In this document: positions 22,883-36,059 of the stretch, in pieces
How positions within the stretch are numbered: the stretch's first letter is position 1
Layout of the letters: the number at the start of each line of letters is the position of its first letter
DNA from: Cryptomeria japonica
Lineage: Eukaryota > Streptophyta > Pinopsida > Cupressales > Cupressaceae
Reading direction: 5' to 3'
NCBI RefSeq assembly: GCF_030272615.1
Contig: NC_081407.1
Coordinates: forward strand, 439,175,230-439,239,229
DNA length: 64,000 bases
Notes under the pieces: generated by a model
Seen by the model: only the letters and a program-made list of their open reading frames with translations
Database searches by the model: none
What the model was told of the DNA's origin: nothing
Made by a program: the position numbers and the translations under genes

Positions 22883-24155
22883 AAAAATGATCGCAAGTAA
22901 TTATAAGACAACGCTGCAGAAATTTATTTGAGCTTTTTTCTAGTCTTATGGAGAATACTCTGAGTTTTGTAATATTTTCTCAAAATTAATATCAATATAC
23001 AGACTATCAACTTTTGAGCCTAAATTTTCTGTTGTCTTCTGGTCTACTTGCAAATATTTACTGTTTTCAATATGAGTAATCTAGGGTTATTCATTTGAGT
23101 ATGGATTGTAAGGCAATCTTAAATAGAGGCATTTCTTAGCTTTTCTTTCCAGGAGGGAAATTAAATATGCATGAAGCATTTCTATCAGTAAATTCCTTGT
23201 GGGAGATTTTGAATCTGATGAATGTAGTCTAGTTTGATAATGGTAAATTCTTATGTATGTTAGGCATATGTGGGGTTTTATAGAAGCCGAGGTGATGGGA
23301 TGTGTGGAGATATTTGATTGTGGGAGTATTGTTTAAACTTAGATGACTCTGTGGCCTGGATAAGGCACTGGTATCAATTGTAGTTGTCCTTTTACATGTC
23401 TTGTAGGTCAACATTGAAATATGAGTATTAATGCAGTCTTTGACCAAGTATGCATACAAGAAACATCTAGTTCTATTAAGGCACAAGCATCAAAGTTAGA
23501 GGTTATGACAACTAGTGAAAAACATCAAGAACAAAAAGTTTAGTTTCAAGCATTAGGAGTTGTAATAAAAAAGCTTACAAGGATGAGGCATATTCATAAC
23601 TTTTGCAGTCCCACCTTAGATATCAACACTAGAAGCAACTCATATTGGCTGTGTACAGACAAGACAATATGGGAGTTCATTATACCCAGCAACTCGTGGT
23701 GTTGTTGTTCGTGTTGGCTTTGTTGGACCCTGCAATTAAGATTCAATATACATTATTCAATAAGATTAACTGTGCAACATAATGAAATATTGAAAAGTGT
23801 GTTACCTTGTTGAGCTTCACTTGGTTTCGAGAATATTTTAATATTCTCTACTTAACAGGGCCAACCACATGAAGGTGGAAGCTCATTTGGCCCCTGCCCC
23901 CCCTTAACATCACTCTAAATTCCCCGTTAATATCTTATAACATTCATTCATTAATTCTTTCTACCATTAATAAAATATAGAATTCATTCATTAATATCAC
24001 ATAACATTCATTAACACATAACATTGATTAACATTAATTAACATGCAACATTCATCAATATTAATTAACACATATCATCCATAACCATTAATTAGCACAT
24101 AATTACATTCACTAACACATAAAAATCAGTCATTATCAAATAAGTTAGATTACAA
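22883..24155. other. 3' flank of element B and CACTA interior
   Basis: Mostly AT-rich without a recognised gene. A short plus-strand frame from ATG 23421 (TAG at 23541, then open to about 23640) has coiled-coil-like composition and could be a last remnant of element B. A near-perfect palindrome GAGAATATT/AATATTCTC lies at 23829-23848. No TGTTATCACTG repeat was found here, so the right edge of element B is unknown. Confidence 0.4.
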
Positions 24156-24984
24156 TCATTTCTTTCTTTGTTTTTTCTTTGAAGCTATGAAAAGACTAAG
24201 TGGAACATCGATGTCTTCATCATTTCCCCCCTCTGCAGATGTTCCACCAACTACTCGTGATCTCAATGTATGCCTAGTCCTATACTGAGGACGAGGACAT
24301 TGAAGTGAAGGGGAATCCTCTGCAATAACAAAGAAATGGGTTAAATTAAAAAAAATAAAAATTATTGTTACAAGTATTTCATTAATTTAGAGAACATAAT
24401 TGTTGTTCTCTTTACTTGATGGGGCCACATCATTTTGTGTAGCCTCAACCTCAACATGCTGAACACCAATTGCAATTATATTTCATTAAAGCAATAAAAG
24501 TGGTCCTCTTTACCTAAGTGGGGAGCATCACGTTCTTGAGGTTGTGTACCCAGATCATGCTCCACTTGCTCACCACCGACTACATGCTCTAAAATATTAA
24601 CAAGAAAGGTTACATTAATTACTACTCTAATTACAAATTAAGATGTTTAATTGTATTAATAGCTAAATAAATAAATTTGAATAGCAAATGAATACCTCCA
24701 CTACTAGGATGCACATCCGGACCTTCATGTGCAGGTGGTGTTTCACAATTAGCAGGCTGCATTCCAATGACATGCACATTGTTATCATTGCTTGCTTATT
24801 TAAAACAAATATAGTCACTTTATGTTGGAACTCAACATAAATTAGATTATTGGTAAAGTATTCAGTTTGAAACAACTTCCATTTAGCATATTTACTTGTG
24901 TGACGGATGCACTTGAATGTTGTGTATGCCCACTCAATTCTCGTAGCCAATTAGCCACAGCTGAATAGCCTTGCTGGTAGGCAA

Positions 24985-26049
24985 TGTTAGGTCCTAGAGA
25001 CAATTGAGAGGGGGGAAGGGGGTGAATCAGTTGTTTAATAAATTCAAACAAACAAAAAACTAATTAACCAACTTAATAATTAATACCGGTAAACTAGTTA
25101 AGTATGCCGGTAGACAGTGTTAATAGTAGATTGCTATACCGATAAGGATTAATGCATGAAACATAAACATAAAGTCATCCACAACACATGACACCAATAT
25201 TTGTACATGGAAACCTTGTAAGGGGAAAAACCACAGTGGGAAACCTTACCCATAATCAGATGATACTACTGTGGATAGTAAGTGTACAAAGAGGGGTCTG
25301 CACATGCAAAAAGGCCAACAACCTAGAGCTCACTTCTCAATCACAAATGGGAGTCACACTGACTACAGTTGGATGGTTAAATCCAATAAGAATGTACTAC
25401 ACAAAATAGCATCTTTATATGTTGGATTCAGTACCGGTGTAATGCTGATATGCTTCTACAAGAACCTAACTTCACTTTCAAATGATGTCTTTGTGTATGC
25501 CTCTGCTTTATCTCGCATATACCTTCACTTAAATCTTTTTTGCATTCCACACTTGATCTTGCAAATAAGATCTTACATTTATACCATACCCTAAGACAAA
25601 TTTTAGTAGGTCAGCTCTACAAGATATTACAATAAAACATTTTACAAATAATATAATATCTGATGCAATAACCGATTAAACATGTCGGCTTAATGCATTT
25701 ACAACAATAATAAATCATCTTCATATTGTGCCATGCTGATCTGGAAAAGATAATCCTGCCGGCGTAACCCTAGATAACCTGGACCTATTTGCCGATAAAA
25801 GAAAATATGCAAATATGAATATACTAATGATTATTACTTCAAAATAAAGTGTCCACATGATGTCTTCGACATTACCAAGTGTCTTCCATGTCATTCCAGG
25901 TATTGGTGAACATTATATCCTACCGGTGAATCATATACCAGTAACTGTTGCATAGATTACTGCTTGCCGGTGAATGTTGCTGGATCTCCAAAGTAGGTGT
26001 ATTCAGTAGGTGTTGACATCAATGAAAAAACCATACCAAAATACCAACA
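24985..26049 (-). repeat. 3' LTR of the Copia element
   Basis: Begins TGTTAGGTCCTAGAG and includes a G-rich GAGGGGGGAAGGGGGTGAATCAG-type block near its start. ACCGGT, GCCGGT and ACCGAT words recur about ten times along it. Confidence 0.88.
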
Positions 26050-26069
26050 ATCTCCCCCTTTGGCATTGA
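26050..26069 (-). other. Polypurine tract of the Copia element
   Basis: Minus strand reads CCAAAGGGGGAGAT up to the LTR. The identical core occurs at 10101 and 53128 next to two other LTRs. Confidence 0.8.
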
Positions 26070-26434
26070 TGGCAACACAAGATGGAAAAACCATCATAGT
26101 GCCAAAACAAAAATGCCAAAATAAAAACCAACAATTTTCATTTCTCCCCCTGGGAGTAACAATACCAATATTTCATACCAATTTCTCCTTAAATGTGTTT
26201 TTCAAAATCTCTCCCCTAAAATCTCTTTTTCTTACCAAAAAGATAATGTGTTTTTCCATAGATATCTCTCCCCCTTTGACATGAAATGCCAAAGTCACAA
26301 AAGGTCAAGTTCATACAAAATACCAACCAATTCAATATATCAACTACTCCCCCTTTGAAGTAGCTTCCTCATCAAATACCGGAATAAAGATTTGTCCTTT
26401 TTAATTCTGCAGGTTGATGACAATCATCAATTGT

Positions 26435-29400
26435 CTAAGTCTCTACCGGTGGTGGTATGACTCCGAGCTGATCTCTGAGATACTCAAAAGTTTCCTTAGG
26501 CAAAGGTTTTGTGAAAATATCTGCAAGCTGTTCTTTAGTATTCACATAAACCAGTTTTATATCTTTTTCTTCAACTTTTTCCCTTAGAAAATTCAGTTTG
26601 ATAGAAACATGTTTTATTTTAGAATGTAACACCAAATTTTTAGATATATCAATTGCTACAATGTTATCACAATATTTAGTAATAGGTTCCTTGCATTTGA
26701 CCTTTATGTCTTTCAACATTTGCTTAAGCCAAAGTACCCGTGTATAGTTTGTTGCTGCTGCAACATATTCTGATTCTACTGTTGATAAAGATGTACAACT
26801 TTGTTTCTTACTCAGACAAGAAACTAATCTCTTTCCAAGAAAGAATGCTCCTCCAGTGGTGCTTTTTCTATCATCCACATCTCCTGCCCAATTTGCATCT
26901 GTATATGCACATAGATCAAAATTTTCATCTTTAGGATACCATAATCCAAGATTTGTTGTACCTTGTAAGTACTGGAAAATCCTTTTCACTGCTGATTCAT
27001 GATTTTCCCTAGGATTACTTTGAAATCTAGAAACTATACATACTGCATTCATAATATCAGGTCTGGTTTGTGTTAAATACAGTAAACCTCCTATCATAGA
27101 TTTGTATCTAGTTGGATTAACAGGTGTAGATTCATCCCTTTGAGATAATTTGTCATTTGTAGTCATAGGTGTGCTTACCAGTTTAGAGTTCTCCATCCCA
27201 AATTTCTTTAGTAGTTCTTTCAAGTACTTAGATTGACTGAAAAATCTACCTTTATCAGTCTGTAAGATTTGCAATCCTAAAAATAATTTTATTTCTCCAA
27301 TCATAGACATTTCAAATTCTTGCTGCATTTCAAGAGAAATTTTTTTGCATAATCCATCTTCTCCTCCAAAGATTATATCATCAACAAATACTTCAATAAT
27401 CAAGATGTCATCATTAGTTACTTTGTAATATAAATTGCTATTTGCATTTCCTTTAGTAAAATCAATCTTTAAAAGATACTTATCCAATCTTGCATACCAA
27501 GCTCTTGGGGCTTGTTTCAATCCATACAGAGCTTTTCTTAATCTGCAAACCATATTATTGTCATCTGTCAAAGAAAATCCATCAGGTTGTTCAATATAAA
27601 CTTCCTTTTCAAGATCTCCATTCAGAAATGCACATTTAATATCCATTTGATAAACTTTGTAATCCTTGTGAGCTGCAAAAGCCAACAATAATCTAACTGC
27701 CTCAATTCTGGCTATCGGTGCAAAGGTTTCATTGTAATCAACTCCTTCTTTCTGAGAATATCCCTTACACACTAGTCTTGCTTTATTTCTGACAATGTTA
27801 CCATCTTCATTAAGTTTGTTTCTAAATACCCATTTGGTTCCAATTACATTTTTATCTTTAGGCTAGGGAACTAATGTCCAAGTATTATTTTTCTCAAATT
27901 GTCCTAATTCTTCTTCCATAGCTTTAATCCAAAATTTATCTTCACATGCCTCATTGATAGATAATGGTTCAATTTGAGAAATAAGACATACCTCCTCGTT
28001 TGCCAATCTTCCTCTTGTCATAACTCCTTTAAATTTGCTTCCAATTATCTGATCTTTAGAATGATTTAGTCTTACATACCTGGGTGTCTTAGTCTGTTGT
28101 TGTTCTTCAATTACTGTGGAATCCTCTGATGATACCGGAGTAACTGGATCATCATTCTATACCGGTGGATTCATTGTAGGTTCATTTGTCATAATTCTAT
28201 TTCCGGTTCAGAGTCTATATATCTTGAAGTTCCTCTGAATTGTTCATCAATCTTTACATTTGTACTCTCAACAATTTTCTGTAGTCTTTTATTAAAACAT
28301 CTATATGCCTTGCTTTTAGATGAATAACCAAGAAATATTCCTTCATCACTTCTAGGATCAAATTTGCCAATATACTCATCTCTTCTAATATAACATTTAC
28401 TTCCAAAAATTCTAAAATACTTAAGAGTAGAAATATTACCAAACCATAGTTCATGAGGGGTCTTACCGGTTTCACCTTTGATGTGAAATTTGTTGAATGT
28501 ATAGATAGCAATGCTTACTGCCTCTCTCCAGTATACATGTGGTAGATTTGCTTCTGATAACATACTTCTTGCTGCATCCAAGATAGTTCTATTTTTCCTT
28601 TCAACAACTCCATTTTGCTGTGGTGTCCGAGGTGCTGATAACTGTCTTTTGATTCCATTCACTTCACAGAATGTATTAAAATCTTTAGATGTGAATTCTC
28701 CTCCTTGATCTGATCTTAAACATTTGATTTTCTTACCGGTCTCATTTTCAACCATTGCTTTGAATAGTTTGAACTTCCCAAGTGCTTCTGATTTTTCTCT
28801 GAGAAAAGTAACCCAACACATTCTAGAGTAATCATCAATAATTAGCATGAAATATCTATCACCTTGTAAGCTTTTCGTTCTAGCTGGACCACATAAATCA
28901 GTGTGATTTAAATCAAGAGCATTATTGGATTTTTCTGGAATACTTCTAAAACTAGCTCTAACTTGTTTTCCAAATTGACAATCCTTGCAAATTGTATTTT
29001 GAGGTTTCACAATTTTAGGTAGATCTCTAATTGCCTTAGAAGTACTGATTTTTACCATGCAATCAAAATTTACATGACATAGTCTTTTATGCCATAACCA
29101 AATTTCATCTATATGTGCAATTAAGCATGCCTTTTCACTATTATTCAATTGAAAGATATTACCTCTAGTCAGATTACCGGTTGCAATTTCCAAACCAGTT
29201 CTATTCATGATTTTGCATTTTCCATTTTTAAATTGTAACTGAAAATCTTTCTCAACTAATTGACCAACATTTAAAAGATTATGCTTTAATCCTTCAACAT
29301 AGTAGATATTGTCAGTGTTATGTTTACCATCAAGAGATATTGAACCCTTACCTTTGATTGAACAGGCTTTGTCATCTCCAAATCTTACTAAACCTCCATT

Positions 29401-30588
29401 GTATTCTCGAAAGTTCAAGAATTTACCTTTGTCTCCAGTCATATGATGTGAGCATCCTGAGTCAATAATCCATTCATCCTTTGATTCAAATTTAGCTGCT
29501 AGGGCTTGTTCTATTGGTTGAACAGTAGGTGCCAGTTGATCTTCTATTATAGCAACAAAAACCAATCCATTGTCTGTTGGATCCTCATCAGAATCACCGG
29601 TCACACCTTCATCAACAATGTAACAAGATTTATCTTTGTTTTTCTTAAATTTGTATCTCTGATATTCAGGATTAGGCTTGTATATTTTTCTAGCTTCTTC
29701 TCTTAGTCTAGCATGTCTATCAGGGCATCTTGAAGCCATATGACCAATCTTATTGCAGTTAAAACATTTAAAGGGTGCTTTACCTTCATACTTACTTCCA
29801 ATTGGACCTTTTGGCATTTTTCTTGCAAATAGTGCTTCAAGTTCTTCAAGTTCTTCATTCTCCTTTCTGGTTTCTTCAAGTTCTCTTGCATAAAAGGCTC
29901 TCTAGTCTGATTTGTCAAATGATGGAGCAGATGATGTTGATGCTTTAAAGGCCAAATCAGTCTTTTTAGTAGCAACAAGACCAAATTCCTCAATTTCAAA
30001 AGCTGAAAGTTTTCCAATCAATGTATCCCTAGTTACTGATGTATTAGGCATTGTTCTCAACTCATTTATAGCAGTAACCTTCATTTTATATGCCGATGGC
30101 AAACCTCTTAAGATTTTTGAAACAATCTCATCCTCACTCAAGGTTCCTCCACAACATTTGATACCCAAAACAATTTCATTTACTCTTTCCATAAAAGCAA
30201 AAATCCTTTCATCTTCTTCCATTTTCAGATGTTCATACCTGACTCGGAAGCTTTCAAGCTTTGCAATTTTGACTGTGGAATCTCCTTCATTAAGTGTTTC
30301 CAAATGATCCCAAATAGCTTTAGCAGTAGACCTATCTGATTATCCCATGATTTGTTGATCTTATAATGTGCTCAGGAGTGCTTCTCTTGCTTTGCAATCA
30401 TTTTCTTCATCTTTGGCTAGGGTAGTTGGAGTAGTCTGACCAGCTACATCAGTAGTATAACCATTCTTAGTAACTTCCCAGATGTCTTTACCGATGCAAT
30501 TCAGATGTGTCTCTATTCTAATCTTCCATATCCCATAGTTGGTTCCATCAAGTTTAGGATTGTCCTTCCTGAAATAATTAGTAGACAT
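26435..30588 (-). pseudogene. gag-pol: Copia gag-pol polyprotein
   Basis: ATG at 30588. Gag (30588 to about 29830) has a UBN2-type region and then a zinc knuckle CFNCNKIGHMASRC near 29760. The protease has WIIDSGCSHHMTGD (about 29470). Integrase follows with WHKRLCHVN and CKDCQFGK, then DYSRMCWVTFL and LRSDQGGEFTS...TPQQNGVVERKNRTI (28690-28880). RT (about 28000 to 27000) has [23 protein letters not shown] and FVDDIIFGG. RNase H ends with [14 protein letters not shown] before the stop at 26435. PR-INT-RT-RH order defines Copia. Damage: stops near 30361, 30340, 29902, 28157 and 27864, and a frame change near 28190. About 1,385 codons if intact, usual for the family. Confidence 0.92.
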
Positions 30589-30631
30589 TGGATCTCTTCA
30601 AGTTGTTAAACTTTTGCAAAAAGAGGACTAA

Positions 30632-30643
30632 GCTCTGATTCCA
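30632..30643 (-). other. Primer-binding site of the Copia element
   Basis: TGGAATCAGAGC on the minus strand, two bases inside the 5' LTR. It differs at one position from TGGTATCAGAGC, the common complement of the initiator methionine tRNA 3' end. Confidence 0.8.
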
Positions 30644-30645
30644 AT

Positions 30646-31708
30646 TGTTAGGTCCCAGAGACAACTGAGAGGGGGGGGGGGTGAATCAGTTGTCTAATAA
30701 ATTCAAACAAACAAAAAACTAATTAACCAACTTAATAATTAATACCGGTAAACTAGTTAAGTATGCCGATAGACAGTGTTAACAGTAGATTGCTATACTG
30801 GTAAGGATTAATGCATGAAACATAAACATAAAGTCATACACAACACATGACACCAATATTTGTACGTGGAAACCCTGTAAGGGGAAAAACCACGGTGGGA
30901 AACCTTACTCACAATCAGATGATACTATTGCAGATAGTAAGTGTACAAAGAGGGGTCTGCACATGCAGAAAGGCCAACAGCCTAGAGCTCATTGCTCAAT
31001 CACAAATGGGAGTCACACTGACTACAATTGGATGGTTAAATCCAATAAGAATGTACTGCAAAAAATAGCATCTTTATATGCTGGATTCAGTACTGGTGTA
31101 ATGCTGATATGCTTCTACAAGAACCTAACTTAACTTTCAAATGATGTCTTCATGTATGCCTCTGCTTTATCTCGCATATACCTTCACTTAAATCTTTTTT
31201 GCATTCCACACTTGATCTTGCAAATAAGATCTTACATTTATACCATACCTTAAGACCAATTTTAGTAGGTCGGCTCCACAAGATATTACAATAAAACATT
31301 TTACAAATAATATAATATCTGATGCAATAACTGATTAAACATGTCGGCTTAATGCATTTACAACAACAATAAATCATCTTTATAGTGTGCCATGCTATTC
31401 TGGAAAAGATAATCCTGCCGGTGTAACCCTAGATAACCTAGACCTATTTGCCGGTAAAAGCAAATATGAAAATATGAATATACTAATGATTATTACTTCA
31501 AAATAAAGTGTCCACATGATGTCTTTGACATTACCAAGTGTCTTCCATGTCATTCCAGGTACTGGTGAACATTATATCCTACTGGTGAATCATATACCAG
31601 TAACTGTTGCACAGATAACTGCTTGTCGGTGAATGTTGTTGGATCTCCAAAGTAGGTGTATTCAGTAGGTGTTGACATCAATGACAAAACCATACCAAAA
31701 TACCAACA
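30646..31708 (-). repeat. 5' LTR of the Copia element
   Basis: Partner of 24985-26049; by eye a few percent diverged, mostly transitions. It has a run of more than ten G near 30668-30681 where the other copy has an A-interrupted G run. Confidence 0.88.
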
Positions 31709-34199
31709 AGAAATTCTCTTGTCATCTTCTGTGGGCACTCTATTGAATTCAGAGCTCTGCATTTTTGCTTCATACCGTGAATTTTGCTTGCATTGTTTGA
31801 TAAAAAAAAATGTTTGCAATTTATTAATATTTTGAGACAATATGGGAGTTTACATGAGATACTTACAATTCGTGCAACAAGTTTCATGTAACCACCAGAG
31901 CCAAGTTTGTGTTGCCTGTGCTTTTCTTGCCTTGCCTTGGTTGCCTTTGACGTGTCACTCAGTCTATAAAAAGTTTGAAATATGTTAGATTATATAAATA
32001 TAAAGAGTAATTAATTAGTACATAATTACATTCTTAATAGTATCCCGTACCTTCTTCTGGCATCTACTGGTGTATTTCCTTTTTTCCTTTCAATTCTCTC
32101 CTTGGCATCCAAAATCAGGTCCTTCCACTCCCTCTTTGGAATCATGGGGGGATGCTCATACTTTAGGTTCCTCTCCAAATGGGTCCTATATTGGTCCCTC
32201 ACATACTTTAGATATGTGCCAGCTTTTTCAAGGAGCTTGGTTTTGTCAAAGGTATCATTTCCAAACCACTAAACCATTTGGTTTGTCAATTCATCTTTTA
32301 ACCTTTTTTCTTGGTCATTCCACCTTTTAAAGCAAAAACAAACCTGTTAGATTCAAAAATGAACTAAAGCTACATTTATTACACTTCAAGAAATGGATCA
32401 AAGGAAAAGTATTCTAGCAATGATATGAAATCAAAAGTGGATAAGGTTTAGTTCACGTATGATGTACCACCTTTTACGTATGGTGGGCCCAAATATCTAT
32501 AATGCAATGTCACTAAGATGTTTATAGAAAATATCATTGCTTGCAAAAAATTCATGGGATCATTAGTCCAAAACGAGTGATCATAAAGTAAATTACAATT
32601 AGAGTATATATAATAATAATTTTAAAGTACCTGAAACCTTTTGTATCTTTAAGGGAAGCATTTCTTCATCGCTCACCATGAATGTGGCCTACAATGTTCC
32701 TGTACTAGCAATACGAGAAGATCTAGGAAACGATGCTATGTTATCAGCAGTAGTCGCCTGTGGCACATCCTCATGTACATCTCCTTCTACAAAAAATGAA
32801 TCCACTATGAAATGGCATTAGAATTCAAGAAATAATGCTTGAAGGGAAATAAACACATGACAGAAGATAGAGCAAAAGAGGGATCTACCAATAGTGGGCG
32901 GGCCAATATGATGTGCACTAGAGGATGCTTGCATGCTACGTGTTGCCAACATTGCAGTCGGCAATACAGGTGAGGGTGACCTCTAATTACACGGCGTCGG
33001 CATTTGCATAGTAACATTGAGAACACCTAAAGAATAATGCATTAAATATATCAAACATTAAATATATGAAAAGTGCAAGAATTGTAAACAAGGATGAACC
33101 TTTATTTTGAAAATTGACTATATCAAGTATGATGTGTTTTGGGTACTCAGAGTGAGAAGCCAAGCAAGTGATAATACAAGAAAATCGTCATCACCTGATC
33201 CTGCAACACCCTAATCGTAGGAACAACTTTCATGAGGGCGGATAAATTGTTGTAAAAATAATATGTACATATTTTAGTTAATGACATAAAAAGCGAATAA
33301 AATATAAACCATTATTGAACTTTTGTTATAATTAAAGCTTTCATTACTGCTTACTTGCAAGTTTTCTACTATCTTATACAATAATTCCACCCTCTGTTGT
33401 ATCTCATCAGTGGTAGGATGCACGACTGCCAAAGCAATAATCTCTTTTCTAATTTTTAAGAGGCATTTTAAAGAATTTCACAAGGTTTGTGGGATCTTCA
33501 GGGTCATCATTTCTTAACCCTAATGATTCCACATCCATAGAAAGGTGCTTAGGTACTGCAACTCCCTTTCCCTTTCCTCGAACATCCGTCTATGTCAAGA
33601 ATATCATTAACAATTACAAAATTAGTATAAATCACTAAAAAAAAGAACATAATAATGTAACAGTTTGCTTCTACCTAATTTGTACAATTACAATGAGGTT
33701 TACCTGCTCGGTAGAAGTGTCGCAAGGTACATCTCTGTCTGCGATATGTGATGGATCCATGTCGGCCTATGACAAAGAAAAAATAAAAAAAACGTTAGCG
33801 AAATTACATCATACACAACATGAACAACATGAACTTTGTAGACAAAAAGAGTATTAAATATTAAAAAGATGTTGTCATCAAAATCATTGTAAATTTTTTA
33901 ATTCCTTACCTTTACTTTATGTAGACAATGCAGGATCCTCAACTAAATGGTCACATAAATAGTCACATAGCTAATAAACAATCCAATTTCCATAAATAAA
34001 CACAGTTTAAAAATTGTCACATAACTAGTCACACTCCCTATCTCCATCTCCATATTAAAAGATGCATCATGAATTAATTATGTAATGGCATTAGAATTCA
34101 AAATAGAATGAATTAATTATGTAAAAAAAATTCTATCAAGAAGTCAATATTAAATAGATAATATACTAATCGCATTCCTCATACATTTCATTCTTCATC

Positions 34200-34217
34200 A
34201 TCATGAACATCAAGGTC

Positions 34218-34303
<86 letters not shown>

Positions 34304-34470
34304 TATCATCATCATCATCGTCGTCGTCATCGTCATCATCGTTGTCATCATCATCATCATCAACAACGTCTTTGCCATCATCATCACCATCATCACCATC
34401 ACCGTCATCATCATCTTCATCATCATCATCATCATCTTCTTCTTCTTCTTCTTCTTGTTCTTCTTCATCA
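34200..34470. repeat. (ATC)n microsatellite in transposase 3' coding end
   Basis: Near-perfect ATC repeats from about 34227 to 34315, followed by interrupted GTC/ATC/TTC repeats to 34470. On the minus strand it encodes runs of Asp then Glu within the transposase frame. Confidence 0.9.
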
Positions 34471-34908
34471 TCATTGTGAAACTGTCGATTGTGATAATCA
34501 TCCACTTCATCTTCTACTTCTTTGGTATCTTCTTCTTCCATCACATTATACTTTATCGACCTTCCTCTTGGATCATGTCTAACAACAAATGACCAACCCG
34601 GTTTATGTGGAACCTCTGAGTAAAATACTTGCTCACATTGGCTTGGAAGAACACAGGGCTCATCCCCAACTAGTTCAAATGACCTTGTATTTAGCATTAT
34701 AAAACCATTATCATTTTCAATAACAGTTCTATCAGGATCATTTTTATTCAATCGTAGCTTGTACCATTTGATGACGAACAAAACTAATTTGAAGGAATTA
34801 AAGTCACACTCAAGTATATCATCCAAAATGCCATAGTATCGATTTTGAGACTGTTGAGGATGAATGTCATTTCTCGATGAAATATTTGTCACCTCAAAGA
34901 CTAAAATG

Positions 34909-36059
34909 TGTTAGGCCCAATATGGAAAGCTAATGTACTAAGAGGGGAGGGGTGAATCAGTACTCCAAAACTTTTCTTGAATAATAACTTTACTGTTATG
35001 CATAAACAGAATAGTGCAGTAACATAAAATAAAGTTAAAACAAATAGATAACAATCATACATGATTCACTCCATAACACATATATTTTGGTTACGCAGAA
35101 ACTCTTGGTTAGAGAGAAAAACTGCGGTGGGGATGGCACCCACAACTTCACTACTGCAATAATAAAGAGTGCTCGGTTAGAGCTACATTTTAGCTATTTC
35201 TGATAGCTTACCTTGTTAGGAGTAACAAGATCTGTTAGATCTACCTTGCTAAAGGATTTTACAACATTTATTCTGAATGCTGTACATGGTTAGAGGCTTT
35301 ACAATTTATAGACTTGATTAGAGTCTTTTACCCTGTTAAAGGTTTCTCTTACAATTTCACAATATTACAATAAAATCATTACAAATATCTGCAACTTTAC
35401 ATCTGAAATGTTATAGTAGATTCTATGTACTCAGAATAGATTACCTTGCTTATAGCATACCTCGGTAACCCATATAGTAACTCGGTAAACCCTTTTGTTT
35501 ACTCTGTTCTTTGACTGTTCTCTGAAAACTTTCTCGGTGACCTCTGTGTCTTTGTAACAGTCTTCTTACATGCATACATACACCCTTAACTCATGCTATA
35601 TAAATAGATCTCTTAAGATGGTGATCTACTTCATTGCTTCAATCTTACAAACAAGATTCCTCGAATGAATAACTATACAAAATATTTCATTGGCTAGATT
35701 GATCTCAAAATCATACACAATCTTCTAGTGCAATTTCCAATGTAATAATGGTTAGATGTGCATCGATCTTGTAACACATTTTCATATGCATGTCCAGGTT
35801 CAATGTATCTGGTAACACGTTTCACTCGGTGTATGTCAACTCGGTGTGTCATCTTTACTGCGCGGTAGACATAAAAAGATACTCGGTAGACAACTCGGTG
35901 TATATTGCATTCTGTGACTTCTTTCCTTTGTAACTGACTAGACTGTGCGTACCGACTTCTCTGTGTATACCGATTGCATGATTCGGTAGCGTTAACCGAC
36001 TAGAGTATATAGTATGACTTTGAATATAAAAACTAATGGCAACTTGATAAGTAGTAACA
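34909..36059. mobile_element. Solo Copia-type LTR in a transposase exon
   Basis: Starts TGTTAGGCCC and ends GTAACA, with perfect terminal TGTTA/TAACA inversion. Like the other Copia LTRs here it has an AGAGGGGAGGGGTGAATCAG-type block near the start. No internal region or second LTR. Flanks AAATG (34904-34908) and CAATG (36060-36064) form a 4-of-5 duplication. The transposase frame joins correctly across it (SGI before, LVFEVTNISS after). The word CTCGGT recurs about nine times in the LTR. Confidence 0.82.

Larger units (their letters stand above)
24985..31708 (-). mobile_element. Copia LTR retrotransposon, gag-pol type
   Basis: LTRs at 24985-26049 (1,065 bp) and 30646-31708 (1,063 bp) start TGTTAGGTCC and end CCAACA in plus orientation. 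The minus-strand primer-binding site TGGAATCAGAGC (30632-30643) fits initiator Met tRNA. The polypurine tract lies at 26050-26069. Interior order is gag, protease, integrase, RT, RNase H. The element interrupts an exon of the Transposase_24-like gene; dropping 5 bp (TTTCT/TTGCC, degenerate target duplication) restores the exon frame exactly. Several stops and a frameshift show it is now inactive. Confidence 0.9.
24156..33760 (-). pseudogene. CACTA second gene, Transposase_24-like, split by a Copia element
   Basis: Multi-exon minus-strand gene. Exon 1 is 33704-33760 (ATG at 33760, ends at a GT donor after GAG CAG). Exon 2 is 33355-33589 (AG acceptor, GTAAGC donor, one frame change inside). Further exons lie near 33180-33240, 32635-32795, 32051-32328, 31867-31963, 31709-31790 joined to 24897-24984, about 24694-24775, 24530-24590 and 24410-24450. 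The last is 24156-24322, ending SKKKQRKK and TGA. The exon at 32051-32328 with its successor gives a W.DLIL.AKERIERKK...LGSGGYMKL pattern, like the Transposase_24 domain of plant En/Spm elements. At least two in-frame TAG codons are present. The short 3' exons share an acidic, proline-containing style. Confidence 0.62.

Noticed and set aside
34203-34592. Plus-strand frame rich in Ile
   Set aside because: Shadow of the ATC microsatellite in another frame.
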